From assembly GCF_900091435.1 (NCBI RefSeq), contig NZ_FMCS01000009.1:124001-188000 (forward strand): 64,000 bases of DNA, read 5' to 3'. The number at the start of each line of letters is the position of its first letter. The first letter of the stretch is position 1. The notes under the pieces are model-generated. The model searched no databases. It was not told where the DNA came from and saw only the letters and a list, made by a program, of their open reading frames with translations. This DNA comes from Micromonospora chaiyaphumensis (GTDB taxonomy: Bacteria; Actinomycetota; Actinomycetes; Mycobacteriales; Micromonosporaceae). Below, one piece after another: positions 1 to 7,208 of the stretch. The position numbers and the translations under genes are program-made.

Positions 1-690
1 GGCGGCCTCCAGGTGCTCGCCGCCGACGTTGTCGAAGTAGACGTCGACGCCGTCCGGGGCGGCGGCGCGGAGCTGGTCGCGGACCGGGCCGTCGTGGTAG
101 TCGAACGCGGCGTCGAAGCCGAGGGCCCGCAGCCGCTCGACCTTGGCCGCCGAGCCGGCGCTGCCGATCACCCGGCCGGCGCCGCGCAGCTTGGCGATCT
201 GCCCGACCATGCTGCCGACCGCGCCGGCCGCGCCGGAGACGAAGACCGTCTCGCCCGGCTTCATGGCCGCCACGTCGAGCAGCCCGGCGTACGCGGTCAG
301 CCCGGTCATGCCGAGCACGCCCAGGTAGGCGGTCACCGGAGCCAGGTCCGGGTCGACCTTCCGCGCGCCCTTGGCGTCGACCAGCGCGTACTCCCGCCAG
401 CCCAGGCCGTGCAGCACGACGTCGCCGGGCGCGAAGCCCTCGGCCTCGCTGGCCACGACCTCGCCGACCGCGCCGCCGTCGAGCGGGGCGTCGAGCGCGA
501 ACGGCGGCACGTACGACTTGACGTCGTTCATCCGCCCGCGCATGTACGGGTCGACCGACAGGTACCGGTTGCGGACCACGAGCTGGCCCGGCCCCGGGGT
601 GGGCACCTCGGTGGTGACCAGCCGGAAGTTGTCGGTGGTCGGCCAGCCCTGCGGCCGGGACGCCAGGTGGATCTCCCGGTTGGCGCTCAT
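1..690 (-). CDS. NADP-dependent MDR-superfamily oxidoreductase (partial, C-terminus beyond window)
   Basis: The N-terminal 230 residues of a zinc-independent medium-chain reductase of the CurA/prostaglandin-reductase type are visible. The start reads MSANREIHLASRPQGWPT, followed by the substrate-loop region YLSVDPYMRGRMND and the Rossmann glycine motif SGAAGAVGSMVGQIAKL near residue 150. Family members reduce activated C=C bonds of enones or quinones with NADPH in the cytosol. ATG (690-688) overlaps the ohr stop as ATGA, so translation is probably coupled to ohr and the gene belongs to the ohrR-ohr peroxide-stress unit. The exact substrate cannot be read from sequence, and the 3' end is cut by the window edge. 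Confidence 0.88.
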   Translation of the reverse strand, partial: MSANREIHLASRPQGWPTTDNFRLVTTEVPTPGPGQLVVRNRYLSVDPYMRGRMNDVKSYVPPFALDAPLDGGAVGEVVASEAEGFAPGDVVLHGLGWREYALVDAKGARKVDPDLAPVTAYLGVLGMTGLTAYAGLLDVAAMKPGETVFVSGAAGAVGSMVGQIAKLRGAGRVIGSAGSAAKVERLRALGFDAAFDYHDGPVRDQLRAAAPDGVDVYFDNVGGEHLEAA

Positions 691-1112
691 CGGGCGTCCC
701 GGACGGTCAGGGTGACGTCGATGTTGCCCCGGGTCGCGTTGGAGTACGGGCAGACCTGGTGGGCCGCCTCGACCAGCTGCTGCGCGGCGGACCCCTCGAC
801 GGCGGGCAGGTCGACCACCAGCGTGACGGCGAGGCCGAAGCCGCCGCTGCCGTTCGGGCCGATGCCCACCTCGGCCTCGACGACCGAGTTCGCGACGTCC
901 GCCCGGGCCTTGCGGGCGACCAGGCGCAGAGCCGAGTGGAAGCAGGCCGCGTAGCCGGCCGCGAAGAGCTGCTCCGGGTTGGTCGCGCCGCCGGCGCCGC
1001 CCATCTCCTTCGGAACGGCCAGGTCCAGGTCGAGGCCGCCGTCGGAGGTGCGGACGTGGCCGTCCCGGCCGTCGCCGGTGGCCTGCGCGGACGCGGTGTA
1101 GAGCACCTGCAT
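687..1112 (-). CDS. ohr: Organic hydroperoxide resistance protein, Ohr/OsmC family
   Basis: 141 residues, the usual Ohr length. The two redox cysteines are present: C57 in YAACFHSAL and C121 in VCPYSNATRGN. These form the thiol-peroxidase centre that reduces organic and fatty-acid hydroperoxides with lipoylated partners. I chose the ATG at 1112, which lies 11 nt after AAGGAG; a GTG at 1121 overlaps the regulator stop (GTGA) but would sit only 2 nt from the ribosome site. It follows an OhrR-like MarR gene directly, so it is very likely co-transcribed with and repressed by it. Confidence 0.93.
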   Translation of the reverse strand: MQVLYTASAQATGDGRDGHVRTSDGGLDLDLAVPKEMGGAGGATNPEQLFAAGYAACFHSALRLVARKARADVANSVVEAEVGIGPNGSGGFGLAVTLVVDLPAVEGSAAQQLVEAAHQVCPYSNATRGNIDVTLTVRDAR

Positions 1113-1117
1113 GGTGG

Positions 1118-1564
1118 TCACTGCTCCTTCTGTCGGTGGATCGTCTCGGTGACCCGGGTGAGGGTGTCCCGCAGGGCGACCAGCTCGGCCTCGGTGAGAC
1201 CGGTGGCCAGAGCCACCCGGCGCGGCACCTCGTCCATCCGCTCGCGCAGGGCCCGGCCCTGCGCGGTGAGGCCCACCTCGACGCGGCGCTCGTCGGCCGC
1301 CGAGCGGGTGCGCACCACGAACCCGGCCGCCTCCAGCCGCTTGAGCAGCGGGGAGAGCGTGCCGGAGTCGAGCCGGAGCCGCGCGCCGAGCTCGGAGACC
1401 GTGGGGGCGTCGTCGCCGCGCTCCCAGAGCACCAGCAGCACGAGGTACTGCGGGTAGGTCAGGCCGTGCTCGTCGAGGATGGGCCGGTAGACGTCGGTGA
1501 GGGCGCGCGACGCCGCGTAGAGGGCGAAGCACACCTGCCGGCGCAGCACCAGATCATCGGTCAC
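1118..1564 (-). CDS. ohrR: MarR-family peroxide-sensing repressor (OhrR-like)
   Basis: 148 residues with a winged-helix MarR fold: recognition segment around PTVSELGARLRLDSGTLSPLLKRLE and wing around RTRSAADERRVEVGLT. The single reactive cysteine C12 (RQVCFALY) matches the N-terminal sensing Cys of OhrR proteins, whose oxidation releases DNA. GTG (1564-1562) is preceded by a -10 TACGGT ending 6 nt upstream with no Shine-Dalgarno, so the mRNA is probably leaderless. The gene precedes ohr, and a perfect palindrome overlaps its promoter, consistent with autorepression. The OhrR assignment is inferred from neighbour, cysteine and operator together. Confidence 0.88.
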   Translation of the reverse strand: MTDDLVLRRQVCFALYAASRALTDVYRPILDEHGLTYPQYLVLLVLWERGDDAPTVSELGARLRLDSGTLSPLLKRLEAAGFVVRTRSAADERRVEVGLTAQGRALRERMDEVPRRVALATGLTEAELVALRDTLTRVTETIHRQKEQ

Positions 1565-1570
1565 CGCTGA

Positions 1571-1600
1571 ACCGTAGCGCCCAATTGAGTTGTGCACAAC
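1571..1600 (-). promoter_or_regulatory. ohrR-ohr promoter with palindromic operator
   Basis: On the minus strand there is -35 TTGTGC (1599-1594), a 17 nt spacer, and -10 TACGGT (1576-1571). The -35 lies inside the perfect 12-bp palindrome GTTGTGCACAAC (1589-1600), and CAATTGAGTTG (1582-1592) adds an AT-rich near-palindrome in the spacer. OhrR operators in other bacteria also contain AATT-centred palindromes, so this is the probable autoregulatory site. The gap 1601-1644 beyond it shows nothing else. Confidence 0.6.
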
Positions 1601-1644
1601 CGATCGGAGCGCGAGGTGGCCGCCGCCACAATCACGGACGGCCC

Positions 1645-2088
1645 TCAGCGGTCGCCGAGCCACGCCTCCAGCTCGACCTCGACCAGGTGGTCCGGATCGA
1701 TGAGCCCGGCCACCACGACCATGGTGGCCACCGGGCGGACCGCCCCGAACACCGCGTTGTGCGCCCGGCCCACCTCGTCGGCGTAGACGCGGTCGGTCAC
1801 GTACATCCGGGTGCGCACCACGTCGGCCGGCCCGGCGCCGACCTCGGCGAGCGCGTCCAGGCCGATCCGGATCGCCTGGGCGGTCTGCGCGGCGGCGTCC
1901 CCGACGTGGGCCACCCGGCCGTCCACCGTGGAGGTACAGCCCGCCGTGATCGCCGACTGCCCGGCCCGGACCACCCGGCAGTAGCCGTAGAGCGCCTCCC
2001 AGGGGCCGCCCGACCCGAGCCGGGTGACGGCGGCGTCACCCGACGGCTCCGGCTCGGTGCGGGCACCGTCCCCCGCGACGGCGGTCAC
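1645..2088 (-). CDS. RidA/YjgF-family protein (putative enamine/imine deaminase)
   Basis: 147 residues with the RidA fold signature: GYCRVVRAGQSAITAG near the start, the catalytic-type arginine segment VVRTRMYVTD, and the C-terminal VEVELEAW. RidA proteins hydrolyse reactive 2-aminoacrylate and related enamines in the cytosol. The GTG start (2088) overlaps the hisA TGA as GTGA, so it is the last gene of the his operon and translationally coupled. Physiological substrate unknown; a link to histidine or branched-chain amino-acid metabolism is inferred from position only. Confidence 0.85.
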   Translation of the reverse strand: MTAVAGDGARTEPEPSGDAAVTRLGSGGPWEALYGYCRVVRAGQSAITAGCTSTVDGRVAHVGDAAAQTAQAIRIGLDALAEVGAGPADVVRTRMYVTDRVYADEVGRAHNAVFGAVRPVATMVVVAGLIDPDHLVEVELEAWLGDR

Positions 2089-2813
2089 TCCCCGGCCCGC
2101 AGGGTGGCGAGCGCCTCGGCGACGGTGAACGCCCCGGCGTAGAGCGCCTTGCCGGCGATCACGCCCTCCACGCCCACCGCCTCCAGGGCGGACAGCGCGC
2201 GCAGGTCGTCCAGGGTGGACACCCCGCCGGAGGCGATCACCGGCGCGTCGGTGCGGGCGCAGACCTCGCGCAGCAGGTCCAGGTTGGGCCCGCGCATGGT
2301 GCCGTCCTTGGTGATGTCGGTGACCACGTAGCGGGCCGCGCCGGCCTTGTCCAGCCGGGCCAGCACCTCGTAGAGGTCACCGCCGTCGCGGGTCCAGCCG
2401 CGCGCGGAGAGGGTACGGCCGCGCACGTCCAGCCCGATGGCCACCCGGTCGCCGTACTCGCCGCAGACCCGGTCGCACCACTCCGGGTCCTCCAGTGCCG
2501 CCGTGCCGATGTTGACCCGGGCCGCGCCGGTGCCCAGGGCGGCCTCCAGCGACTCGTCGTCCCGGATGCCGCCGGAGAGTTCGACCTTCACGTCGAGCTG
2601 GCGGACGACCTCGGCGAGCAGGTGGGCATTGGTGCCCCGGCCGAACGCGGCGTCCAGGTCGACCAGGTGGATCCACTCCGCCCCGTCGGACTGCCAGGCG
2701 AGGGCGGCCTCCAGCGGATCCCCGTACGCGGTCTCGCTGCCGGCGGCGCCCTGGACCAGCCGGACGGCCTGGCCGTCGGCGACGTCCACGGCGGGCAACA
2801 GGGTGAGGCTCAC
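2085..2813 (-). CDS. priA: Phosphoribosyl isomerase A (HisA, probably bifunctional HisA/TrpF)
   Basis: 242-residue beta/alpha barrel. Start SLTLLPAVDVADGQAVRLVQG carries the first catalytic Asp; the second lies in YVVTDITKDGTMRGPN. It isomerises ProFAR to PRFAR in histidine synthesis, and in actinobacteria the PriA form also does the TrpF step of tryptophan synthesis. No trpF is present here, but that alone is not proof of bifunctionality. The GTG start at 2813 has GAGGAG 8 nt upstream. It follows hisH and a small basic membrane-protein gene and overlaps ridA at its 3' end. Confidence 0.93.
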   Translation of the reverse strand: MSLTLLPAVDVADGQAVRLVQGAAGSETAYGDPLEAALAWQSDGAEWIHLVDLDAAFGRGTNAHLLAEVVRQLDVKVELSGGIRDDESLEAALGTGAARVNIGTAALEDPEWCDRVCGEYGDRVAIGLDVRGRTLSARGWTRDGGDLYEVLARLDKAGAARYVVTDITKDGTMRGPNLDLLREVCARTDAPVIASGGVSTLDDLRALSALEAVGVEGVIAGKALYAGAFTVAEALATLRAGE

Positions 2814-2832
2814 AGGTCTTCTCCTCGCATCT

Positions 2833-3153
2833 TCAACGGCGGTCCAGGGCGATCACCACGACCGCGGGCAGGACCAGCAGCAACAACACGACCAGCGCCA
2901 GCCGCAGCGCCAGGTCGTCGACGAAACTCCAGATGCCGGCCACCGCCGCGCCGGTGAGCAGCACGATCGCCGCCCGCTCGCCCCGGCTGTGCCGGCGTAG
3001 CCGGCCGGTGCGGCCCCGCCGCACCACGGGCGTCAACCGGCGTACGACGGCACGCCGCCGCTCCCGGCGCGCCACGCGGCGGGAGCGGACGGCGCGTTCC
3101 CGCTCCAACGCGGCCTGGCGCGCCTCCCGCCGCCGGGCCCGCTCCTTACTCAA
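2833..3153 (-). CDS. Small highly basic protein with C-terminal membrane hairpin
   Basis: 106 residues. The first 60 are almost all Arg, Ala, Glu and Lys (SKERARRREARQAALERERA and onwards), likely helical and nucleic-acid- or lipid-binding; residues about 62-102 form one or two hydrophobic helices (AAIVLLTGAAVAGIW and LALVVLLLLVLPAVVVIAL). The TTG start at 3153 overlaps the hisH TAA; an internal GTG about 26 codons later is the alternative. I do not recognise a family. Its place between hisH and hisA is where a conserved small membrane gene is often seen in actinobacterial his operons, but no function can be given. Confidence 0.6.
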   Translation of the reverse strand: MSKERARRREARQAALERERAVRSRRVARRERRRAVVRRLTPVVRRGRTGRLRRHSRGERAAIVLLTGAAVAGIWSFVDDLALRLALVVLLLLVLPAVVVIALDRR

Positions 3154-3772
3154 GTGTGCCGAGCCAGTTGCGCAGCAGGGCGGCGCCCGTGTCGGCCGAC
3201 TTCTCGGGGTGGAACTGGGCCGCCGACAGGGCGCCCCGCTCGACCCCGGCCACGAAGTCCGCGCCGTGGTGGGCCGTGGTGACGGTGGCCCCGGCAGCGG
3301 CCAGCGCGGCCGGTGCGGTCACCCCGTAGGAGTGGACGAAGTAGAACCGGGCGTCGGCCGGCAGCCCGGCGAAGAGCACCGAGGCGGCCGGGGCCTGCAC
3401 GGTGTTCCAGCCCATGTGCGGCAGCCGCGGGGCGGGGAGTTTCGTCACCCCGCCGGGCAGCAGGCCGAGCCCCTTGGTCACCACGCCGTGCTCGTCGCCG
3501 TGCTCGAAGAGCACCTGCATGCCGACGCAGATGCCGAGCACCGGGCGGCCCGCGGCGACCCGGTCGGCGATGACCGGGCCGGCGCCCAGCGCCTCGATCC
3601 CGGCCATGCACGCCGCGTACGCGCCGACGCCCGGCACCACGAGGCCGTCGGCCTCGGCGGCGGCGGTCAGGTCGGCGGTGACGGTGACGTCGGCGCCGAC
3701 CCGCGCCAAGGCGCGCTCGGCCGAGCGCAGGTTGCCCGACCCGTAGTCGAGGACCACGACCCGCCGGCTCAC
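3146..3772 (-). CDS. hisH: Imidazole glycerol phosphate synthase, glutaminase subunit HisH
   Basis: 208 residues, class I glutamine amidotransferase. Start VSRRVVVLDYGSGNLRSAERAL, nucleophile elbow GICVGMQVLFE, and C-terminal His-Glu pair in QFHPEKSADTG. HisH supplies ammonia to HisF (not in this window) to make IGP and AICAR. The GTG at 3772 overlaps the preceding small gene as GTGA and has GGGGAGGG just upstream, so I prefer it to the in-frame GTG at 3796. Part of a tightly coupled his operon. Confidence 0.92.
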   Translation of the reverse strand: MSRRVVVLDYGSGNLRSAERALARVGADVTVTADLTAAAEADGLVVPGVGAYAACMAGIEALGAGPVIADRVAAGRPVLGICVGMQVLFEHGDEHGVVTKGLGLLPGGVTKLPAPRLPHMGWNTVQAPAASVLFAGLPADARFYFVHSYGVTAPAALAAAGATVTTAHHGADFVAGVERGALSAAQFHPEKSADTGAALLRNWLGTLE

Positions 3773-3939
3773 GCGCCCTCCCCCGGAAGCAGCCACAGCA
3801 GCCCGCCGGCGGTGGCCAGCACGGCGAGCAGCCCGGTGATCACCACGGCGCCGCGGGCGGCGCCCTGCTTGTGGAGAGACCAGGTGCCGCCCACCAGCAC
3901 CCCGGCCAGGATCAGCAGCAACGTCGGCAGTACCCGCAT
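3769..3939 (-). CDS. 56-residue two-helix membrane protein between hisB and hisH
   Basis: Two hydrophobic segments, about residues 3-20 (VLPTLLLILAGVLVGGTW) and 31-50 (AVVITGLLAVLATAGGLLWL), are joined by a short basic turn SLHKQGAAR. ATG overlaps the hisB stop (TGATG) and its own TGA overlaps the hisH GTG (GTGA), so it sits exactly between two coupled his genes and is surely translated. No family recognised. The position suggests a conserved passenger of actinobacterial his operons rather than a histidine enzyme. Confidence 0.75.
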   Translation of the reverse strand: MRVLPTLLLILAGVLVGGTWSLHKQGAARGAVVITGLLAVLATAGGLLWLLPGEGA

Positions 3940-4550
3940 CAGAGCGCGCCCTTCGTGCTGGGGATCGCGCCCGCCGCGCGCGGGTCGATCGCGGTGGCCT
4001 CGCGCAGCGCCCGGGAGACCGCCTTGAACTGGGCCTCGACCACGTGGTGGGCGTCCGGGTGGCCGCCGGGCCGGGCCGCGCGCAGCACGTCCACGTGCAG
4101 CGTGACCCGGGCGGCCTGGCCGAACGACTCCCAGATGTGCCGGGTCATGCTCGTCGGGTAGACCGGCCCGATGTACGGCGCGAGCACCGGCTCGTCGTGC
4201 ACCACGTAGGGCCGGCCGGACAGGTCGACGGCGGCCCGGACCAGCACCTCGTCCATGGGGACGGTGGCCGAACCGTACCGCCGGATGCCGGCCTTGTCCC
4301 CCAGCGCCTGGTCGAACGCGGCGCCCAGGGCGAGCGCGGTGTCCTCCATGGTGTGGTGGGCGTCGATCTCCAGGTCGCCGACGGTGTGGACGGTCAGGTC
4401 GAAGCCGCCGTGCCGGGCGATCTGGTTGAGCATGTGGTCGTAGAAGCCGACGCCGGTCTCGATGTCGGCCTTGCCGGTGCCGTCGAGGTCGATCTCGACG
4501 AGGACCTTGGTCTCCTTGGTGATCCGCTCCACCCGGGCGGTCCGGCTCAT
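3939..4550 (-). CDS. hisB: Imidazoleglycerol-phosphate dehydratase
   Basis: 203 residues, the monofunctional actinobacterial form. The metal-binding motifs are visible: GVGFYDHMLNQIARHGGFDL, the DAHHTMEDTALALG motif near residue 70, and a second DAHHVVEAQFKAV motif near residue 170. It converts IGP to imidazole-acetol phosphate using a dimanganese centre. ATG 4550 overlaps the hisC TGA (ATGA) and the stop overlaps the next small gene, so it is translationally coupled on both sides. Confidence 0.95.
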   Translation of the reverse strand: MSRTARVERITKETKVLVEIDLDGTGKADIETGVGFYDHMLNQIARHGGFDLTVHTVGDLEIDAHHTMEDTALALGAAFDQALGDKAGIRRYGSATVPMDEVLVRAAVDLSGRPYVVHDEPVLAPYIGPVYPTSMTRHIWESFGQAARVTLHVDVLRAARPGGHPDAHHVVEAQFKAVSRALREATAIDPRAAGAIPSTKGAL

Positions 4551-5782
4551 GACAGCTTCTCCATCGCAGACAAAAAGGCGTCGGTCTCGGCGGGGGTGCC
4601 GGCGGTGACCCGCAGCCAGCCGGGCAGGCCGACGTCGCGGACCAGCACACCGGCGGCGAGCAGGGTGCGCCAGGCGACGGCCTGGTCGACGGCTCCGGGT
4701 CGGGGCGCGGCGTCAGACGCGCCGAGCCGGAGTTGTCGGTCGACGGCTCCGGGTCGGGGCGCGGCGTCAGACGCGCCGAGCCGGAGTTGTCGGTCGACGG
4801 CTCCGGGTCGGGGCGCGGCGTCAGACGCGCCGAGCCGGAGTTGTCGGTCGCCGCCGACCTCGAAGAGCACGAAGTTGGCATCGCTGTCGGCCACCCGGTG
4901 GCCGCGGGCGCGCAGGTCGGCCACGATCCGGTCGCGCTGCTCCATGATCGCGGTGACAGTGCCGAGCAGGGCGTCGCGGTGGGCCAGCGCCGCGCGGGCG
5001 GCGGCCTGGGTGAGCGCCGACAGGTGGTACGGCAGCCGGACCAGCTGCACCGCCTGCACCACGGCCGGGTCGGCGGCCAGGTAGCCGAGCCGGCCGCCGG
5101 CGAAGCCGAACGCCTTGCTCATGGTGCGGGTGACCACGAGCCGGGGGTGCCCGGGCAGCACGGCCAGCGCGCTGACCGTGCCGGGCCGGGCGAACTCGGC
5201 GTACGCCTCGTCGACGACCACCATGCCGGGCGCCTCGGCCAGCACGGCGGCGACGACGGCCGGGTCGAGCGCTGTGCCGGTCGGGTTGTTCGGCGAGCAG
5301 AGGAAGACGACGTCGGGCCGGTGCGCCCGGACCTGGGCGACCGCGTCGGCCACGGTCAGCCCGAAGTCCGCGTCGCGGGCGGCCGGGATCCACGCGGTGC
5401 CGGTGCCGAGCGCCAGCAGCGGGTGCATCGAGTAGGCCGGGGTGAAGCCCAGCGCGGTGCGCCCGGGGCCGCCGAACGCCTGGAGCAGCTGCTGCTGGAT
5501 CTCGTTGGAGCCGTTGGCCGCCCACACGTGGTCGACGGTGAGCCCATGACCGAGGTAATCCGCGAGGTCGGCGCGGAGGGCCACGGCGTCCCGGTCGGGG
5601 TAGCGGTTGAGGTCGCGCAGCTCGGCCGCGAGGGCCTTGCCGATCGCCTCGACCACCGGCTCGGGCACCGGATAGGAGTTCTCGTTGGTGTTCAGCCGCA
5701 CCGGCACGTCGAGCTGCGGCGCGCCGTAGGGCGACAGGCCCCGCAGGTCGTCGCGGATCGGCAGGTCGTCGAGGGTGGTCAC
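4547..5782 (-). CDS. hisC: Histidinol-phosphate aminotransferase carrying a 3 x 18-residue repeat insertion
   Basis: 411 residues; family members are about 355-365. Fold type I PLP enzyme: NTNENSYPVP near residue 31, SPNNPTGT near 163, DEAYAEF near 191 and the PLP lysine K223 in TRTMSKAFGF. Residues 312-365 are three exact copies of an 18-residue unit (DRQLRLGASDAAPRPGAV) inserted between FVLFEVGG and QAVAWRTLLAAGVLVRD, a junction that reads as normal HisC when the insertion is removed. It transaminates imidazole-acetol phosphate. The insertion is in frame, so the enzyme may still work if the loop is surface-exposed. GTG 5782 overlaps the hisD stop. Confidence 0.93.
   Translation of the reverse strand: MTTLDDLPIRDDLRGLSPYGAPQLDVPVRLNTNENSYPVPEPVVEAIGKALAAELRDLNRYPDRDAVALRADLADYLGHGLTVDHVWAANGSNEIQQQLLQAFGGPGRTALGFTPAYSMHPLLALGTGTAWIPAARDADFGLTVADAVAQVRAHRPDVVFLCSPNNPTGTALDPAVVAAVLAEAPGMVVVDEAYAEFARPGTVSALAVLPGHPRLVVTRTMSKAFGFAGGRLGYLAADPAVVQAVQLVRLPYHLSALTQAAARAALAHRDALLGTVTAIMEQRDRIVADLRARGHRVADSDANFVLFEVGGDRQLRLGASDAAPRPGAVDRQLRLGASDAAPRPGAVDRQLRLGASDAAPRPGAVDQAVAWRTLLAAGVLVRDVGLPGWLRVTAGTPAETDAFLSAMEKLS
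4687..4848. repeat. Triple 54-bp tandem repeat of a coding palindromic element inside hisC
   Basis: Three identical 54-bp units (the GGCTCCGGGT string starts at 4691, 4745 and 4799). Each contains a 40-nt imperfect palindrome beginning CTCCGGGTCG and ending CGAGCCGGAG, with inner arms GCGTC-A-GACGC. The 54-bp period keeps the hisC frame. A related 40-nt copy (36 of 40 positions by eye) lies at 56967-57006 and encodes the same peptide in the same relative frame, so this is a dispersed element that was inserted and then amplified. Confidence 0.92.
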
Positions 5783-7101
5783 GGGGTCTCCCCGGGCAAG
5801 CGGGCGCTGACCGCCTGGCCGTGCGCCGGCAGGTCCTCGACGCCGGCCAGGGTGACCACGTGCGGGGCCACCTCGCGCAGCGCCTCCCGGCTGTATTCCA
5901 CGAGGTGGATGCCGCGCAGGAAGGACTGCACCGACAGGCCGGAGGAGTGCCGGGCGCAGCCGCCGGTGGGCAGCACGTGGTTGGAACCGGCGCAGTAGTC
6001 GCCGAGCGACACCGGCGACCAGGCGCCCACGAAGACCGCGCCGGCGTTGCGCACCCGCAGCGCCCACTCGCGGGCGTCCACGGTCTGGATCTCCAGGTGC
6101 TCGGCCGCGTACGCGTCCACCACCCGCAGCCCCGCCTCGAGGTCGTCGACCAGGACCACGCCGCTCTGCTCGCCGCGCAGCGCCGTGCCGATCCGCTCGG
6201 CGTGCTTGGCGGCCGGCACCTGCCGGGCCAGCTCGGCGTCGACCGCGTCGGCGAGCGCCGTCGACGGGGTGACCAGCACGCTGGCCGCGAGGGGGTCGTG
6301 CTCGGCCTGGCTGATCAGGTCGGCGGCGACGTGCGCCGGGTCGGCGGTGCCGTCGGCCAGGATGGCGATCTCGGTGGGCCCGGCCTCGGCGTCGATGCCG
6401 ACCACGCCGCGCAGCAGCCGCTTGGCGGCGGTGACCCAGATGTTGCCCGGGCCGGTGATCATGTCGACGGGCTCGCAGCGCTCGGCGCCCGCCGGGTCGA
6501 CCGTCGCGCCGTACGCCAGCATGGCCACCGCCTGGGCGCCGCCGACCGCGTAGACCTCGTCGACGCCGAGCAGCGCGCAGGCGGCGAGGACCCGCTGGTC
6601 GGGCAGGCCGCCGTTGTCCTTCTGCGGCGGGCTGACCACCACCAGCGAGCGGACCCCGGCCGCCTGGGCGGGGACGACGTTCATGACCACGGTCGACGGG
6701 TACATGGCCAGGCCGCCGGGGACGTAGAGGCCGACCCGGTCGACCGGCACCCAGCGCTCGGTCACCGTGCCGCCCGGCACCACCTGGGTGGTGTGGTCGA
6801 CGCGGCGCTGGTCGGCGTGCACCTTGCGGGCCCGCGTGATCGACTCCAGCAGCGCCGCGCGGACCTGCGGGTCGAGGGTGTCCTCGGCCGCGCGGATCAC
6901 CTCGACCGGCACCCGCAGGCGCTCCGGGGACACACCGTCGAACCGCTCACTCGCCTCGCGGATCGCCGGGTACCCATGCTCCCGGACCGCCTCCACGAGG
7001 GGGCGGATCCGCTCGACCGCCACGGAGACGTCGAGTTGGGCACGGGGCAGCAGGCGGCGCGGGTCACGGGCCCCGCCGCGCAGGTCGATCCGGTTCAACA
7101 C
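5779..7101 (-). CDS. hisD: Histidinol dehydrogenase
   Basis: 440 residues, the normal length. Start VLNRIDLRGGARDPRRLLPRA, NAD/zinc-site segments ITGPGNIWVTAAKR and AGPTEIAILADG, and the family signature ending AGSNHVLPTGGCARHSSGLS. It catalyses the last two oxidations from L-histidinol to L-histidine. GTG 7101 is preceded by TAGACT (7114-7109) with a 7-nt gap and no Shine-Dalgarno, so it is probably the leaderless first gene of the his operon. Its TGA overlaps hisC. Confidence 0.95.
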   Translation of the reverse strand: MLNRIDLRGGARDPRRLLPRAQLDVSVAVERIRPLVEAVREHGYPAIREASERFDGVSPERLRVPVEVIRAAEDTLDPQVRAALLESITRARKVHADQRRVDHTTQVVPGGTVTERWVPVDRVGLYVPGGLAMYPSTVVMNVVPAQAAGVRSLVVVSPPQKDNGGLPDQRVLAACALLGVDEVYAVGGAQAVAMLAYGATVDPAGAERCEPVDMITGPGNIWVTAAKRLLRGVVGIDAEAGPTEIAILADGTADPAHVAADLISQAEHDPLAASVLVTPSTALADAVDAELARQVPAAKHAERIGTALRGEQSGVVLVDDLEAGLRVVDAYAAEHLEIQTVDAREWALRVRNAGAVFVGAWSPVSLGDYCAGSNHVLPTGGCARHSSGLSVQSFLRGIHLVEYSREALREVAPHVVTLAGVEDLPAHGQAVSARLPGETP

Positions 7102-7108
7102 CCTTGCG

Positions 7109-7201
7109 AGTCTAGGCGGCCGGCCCGCGCCCCGGCCGGAGCCGCCCGTACGCCGGGACGGTGAGCCGGGACACGCCACGGGAACGAGATCGGGATACGC
7201 T
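7109..7201. promoter_or_regulatory. Divergent leaderless promoters for hisD (-) and the LON-domain gene (+)
   Basis: The 107-bp gap has TAGACT (7114-7109, minus) exactly 7 nt before the hisD GTG and TACGCT (7196-7201, plus) exactly 7 nt before the LON-gene GTG at 7209. This spacing places +1 at the start codon. No good -35 is visible for either, which is common in actinobacteria. No leader-peptide attenuator with His codons is seen. Confidence 0.5.
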
Positions 7202-7208
7202 CGATCAC

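Noticed and set aside
4687..4848. HisC repeat as a simple assembly artefact
   Set aside because: Not fully excluded, but a diverged copy of the same element elsewhere, and exact frame preservation, favour a true insertion.
7161..7208. Upstream GTG start for the LON-domain protein
   Set aside because: It would add 16 charged residues before the conserved start and lies upstream of the -10 that fits the 7209 start.
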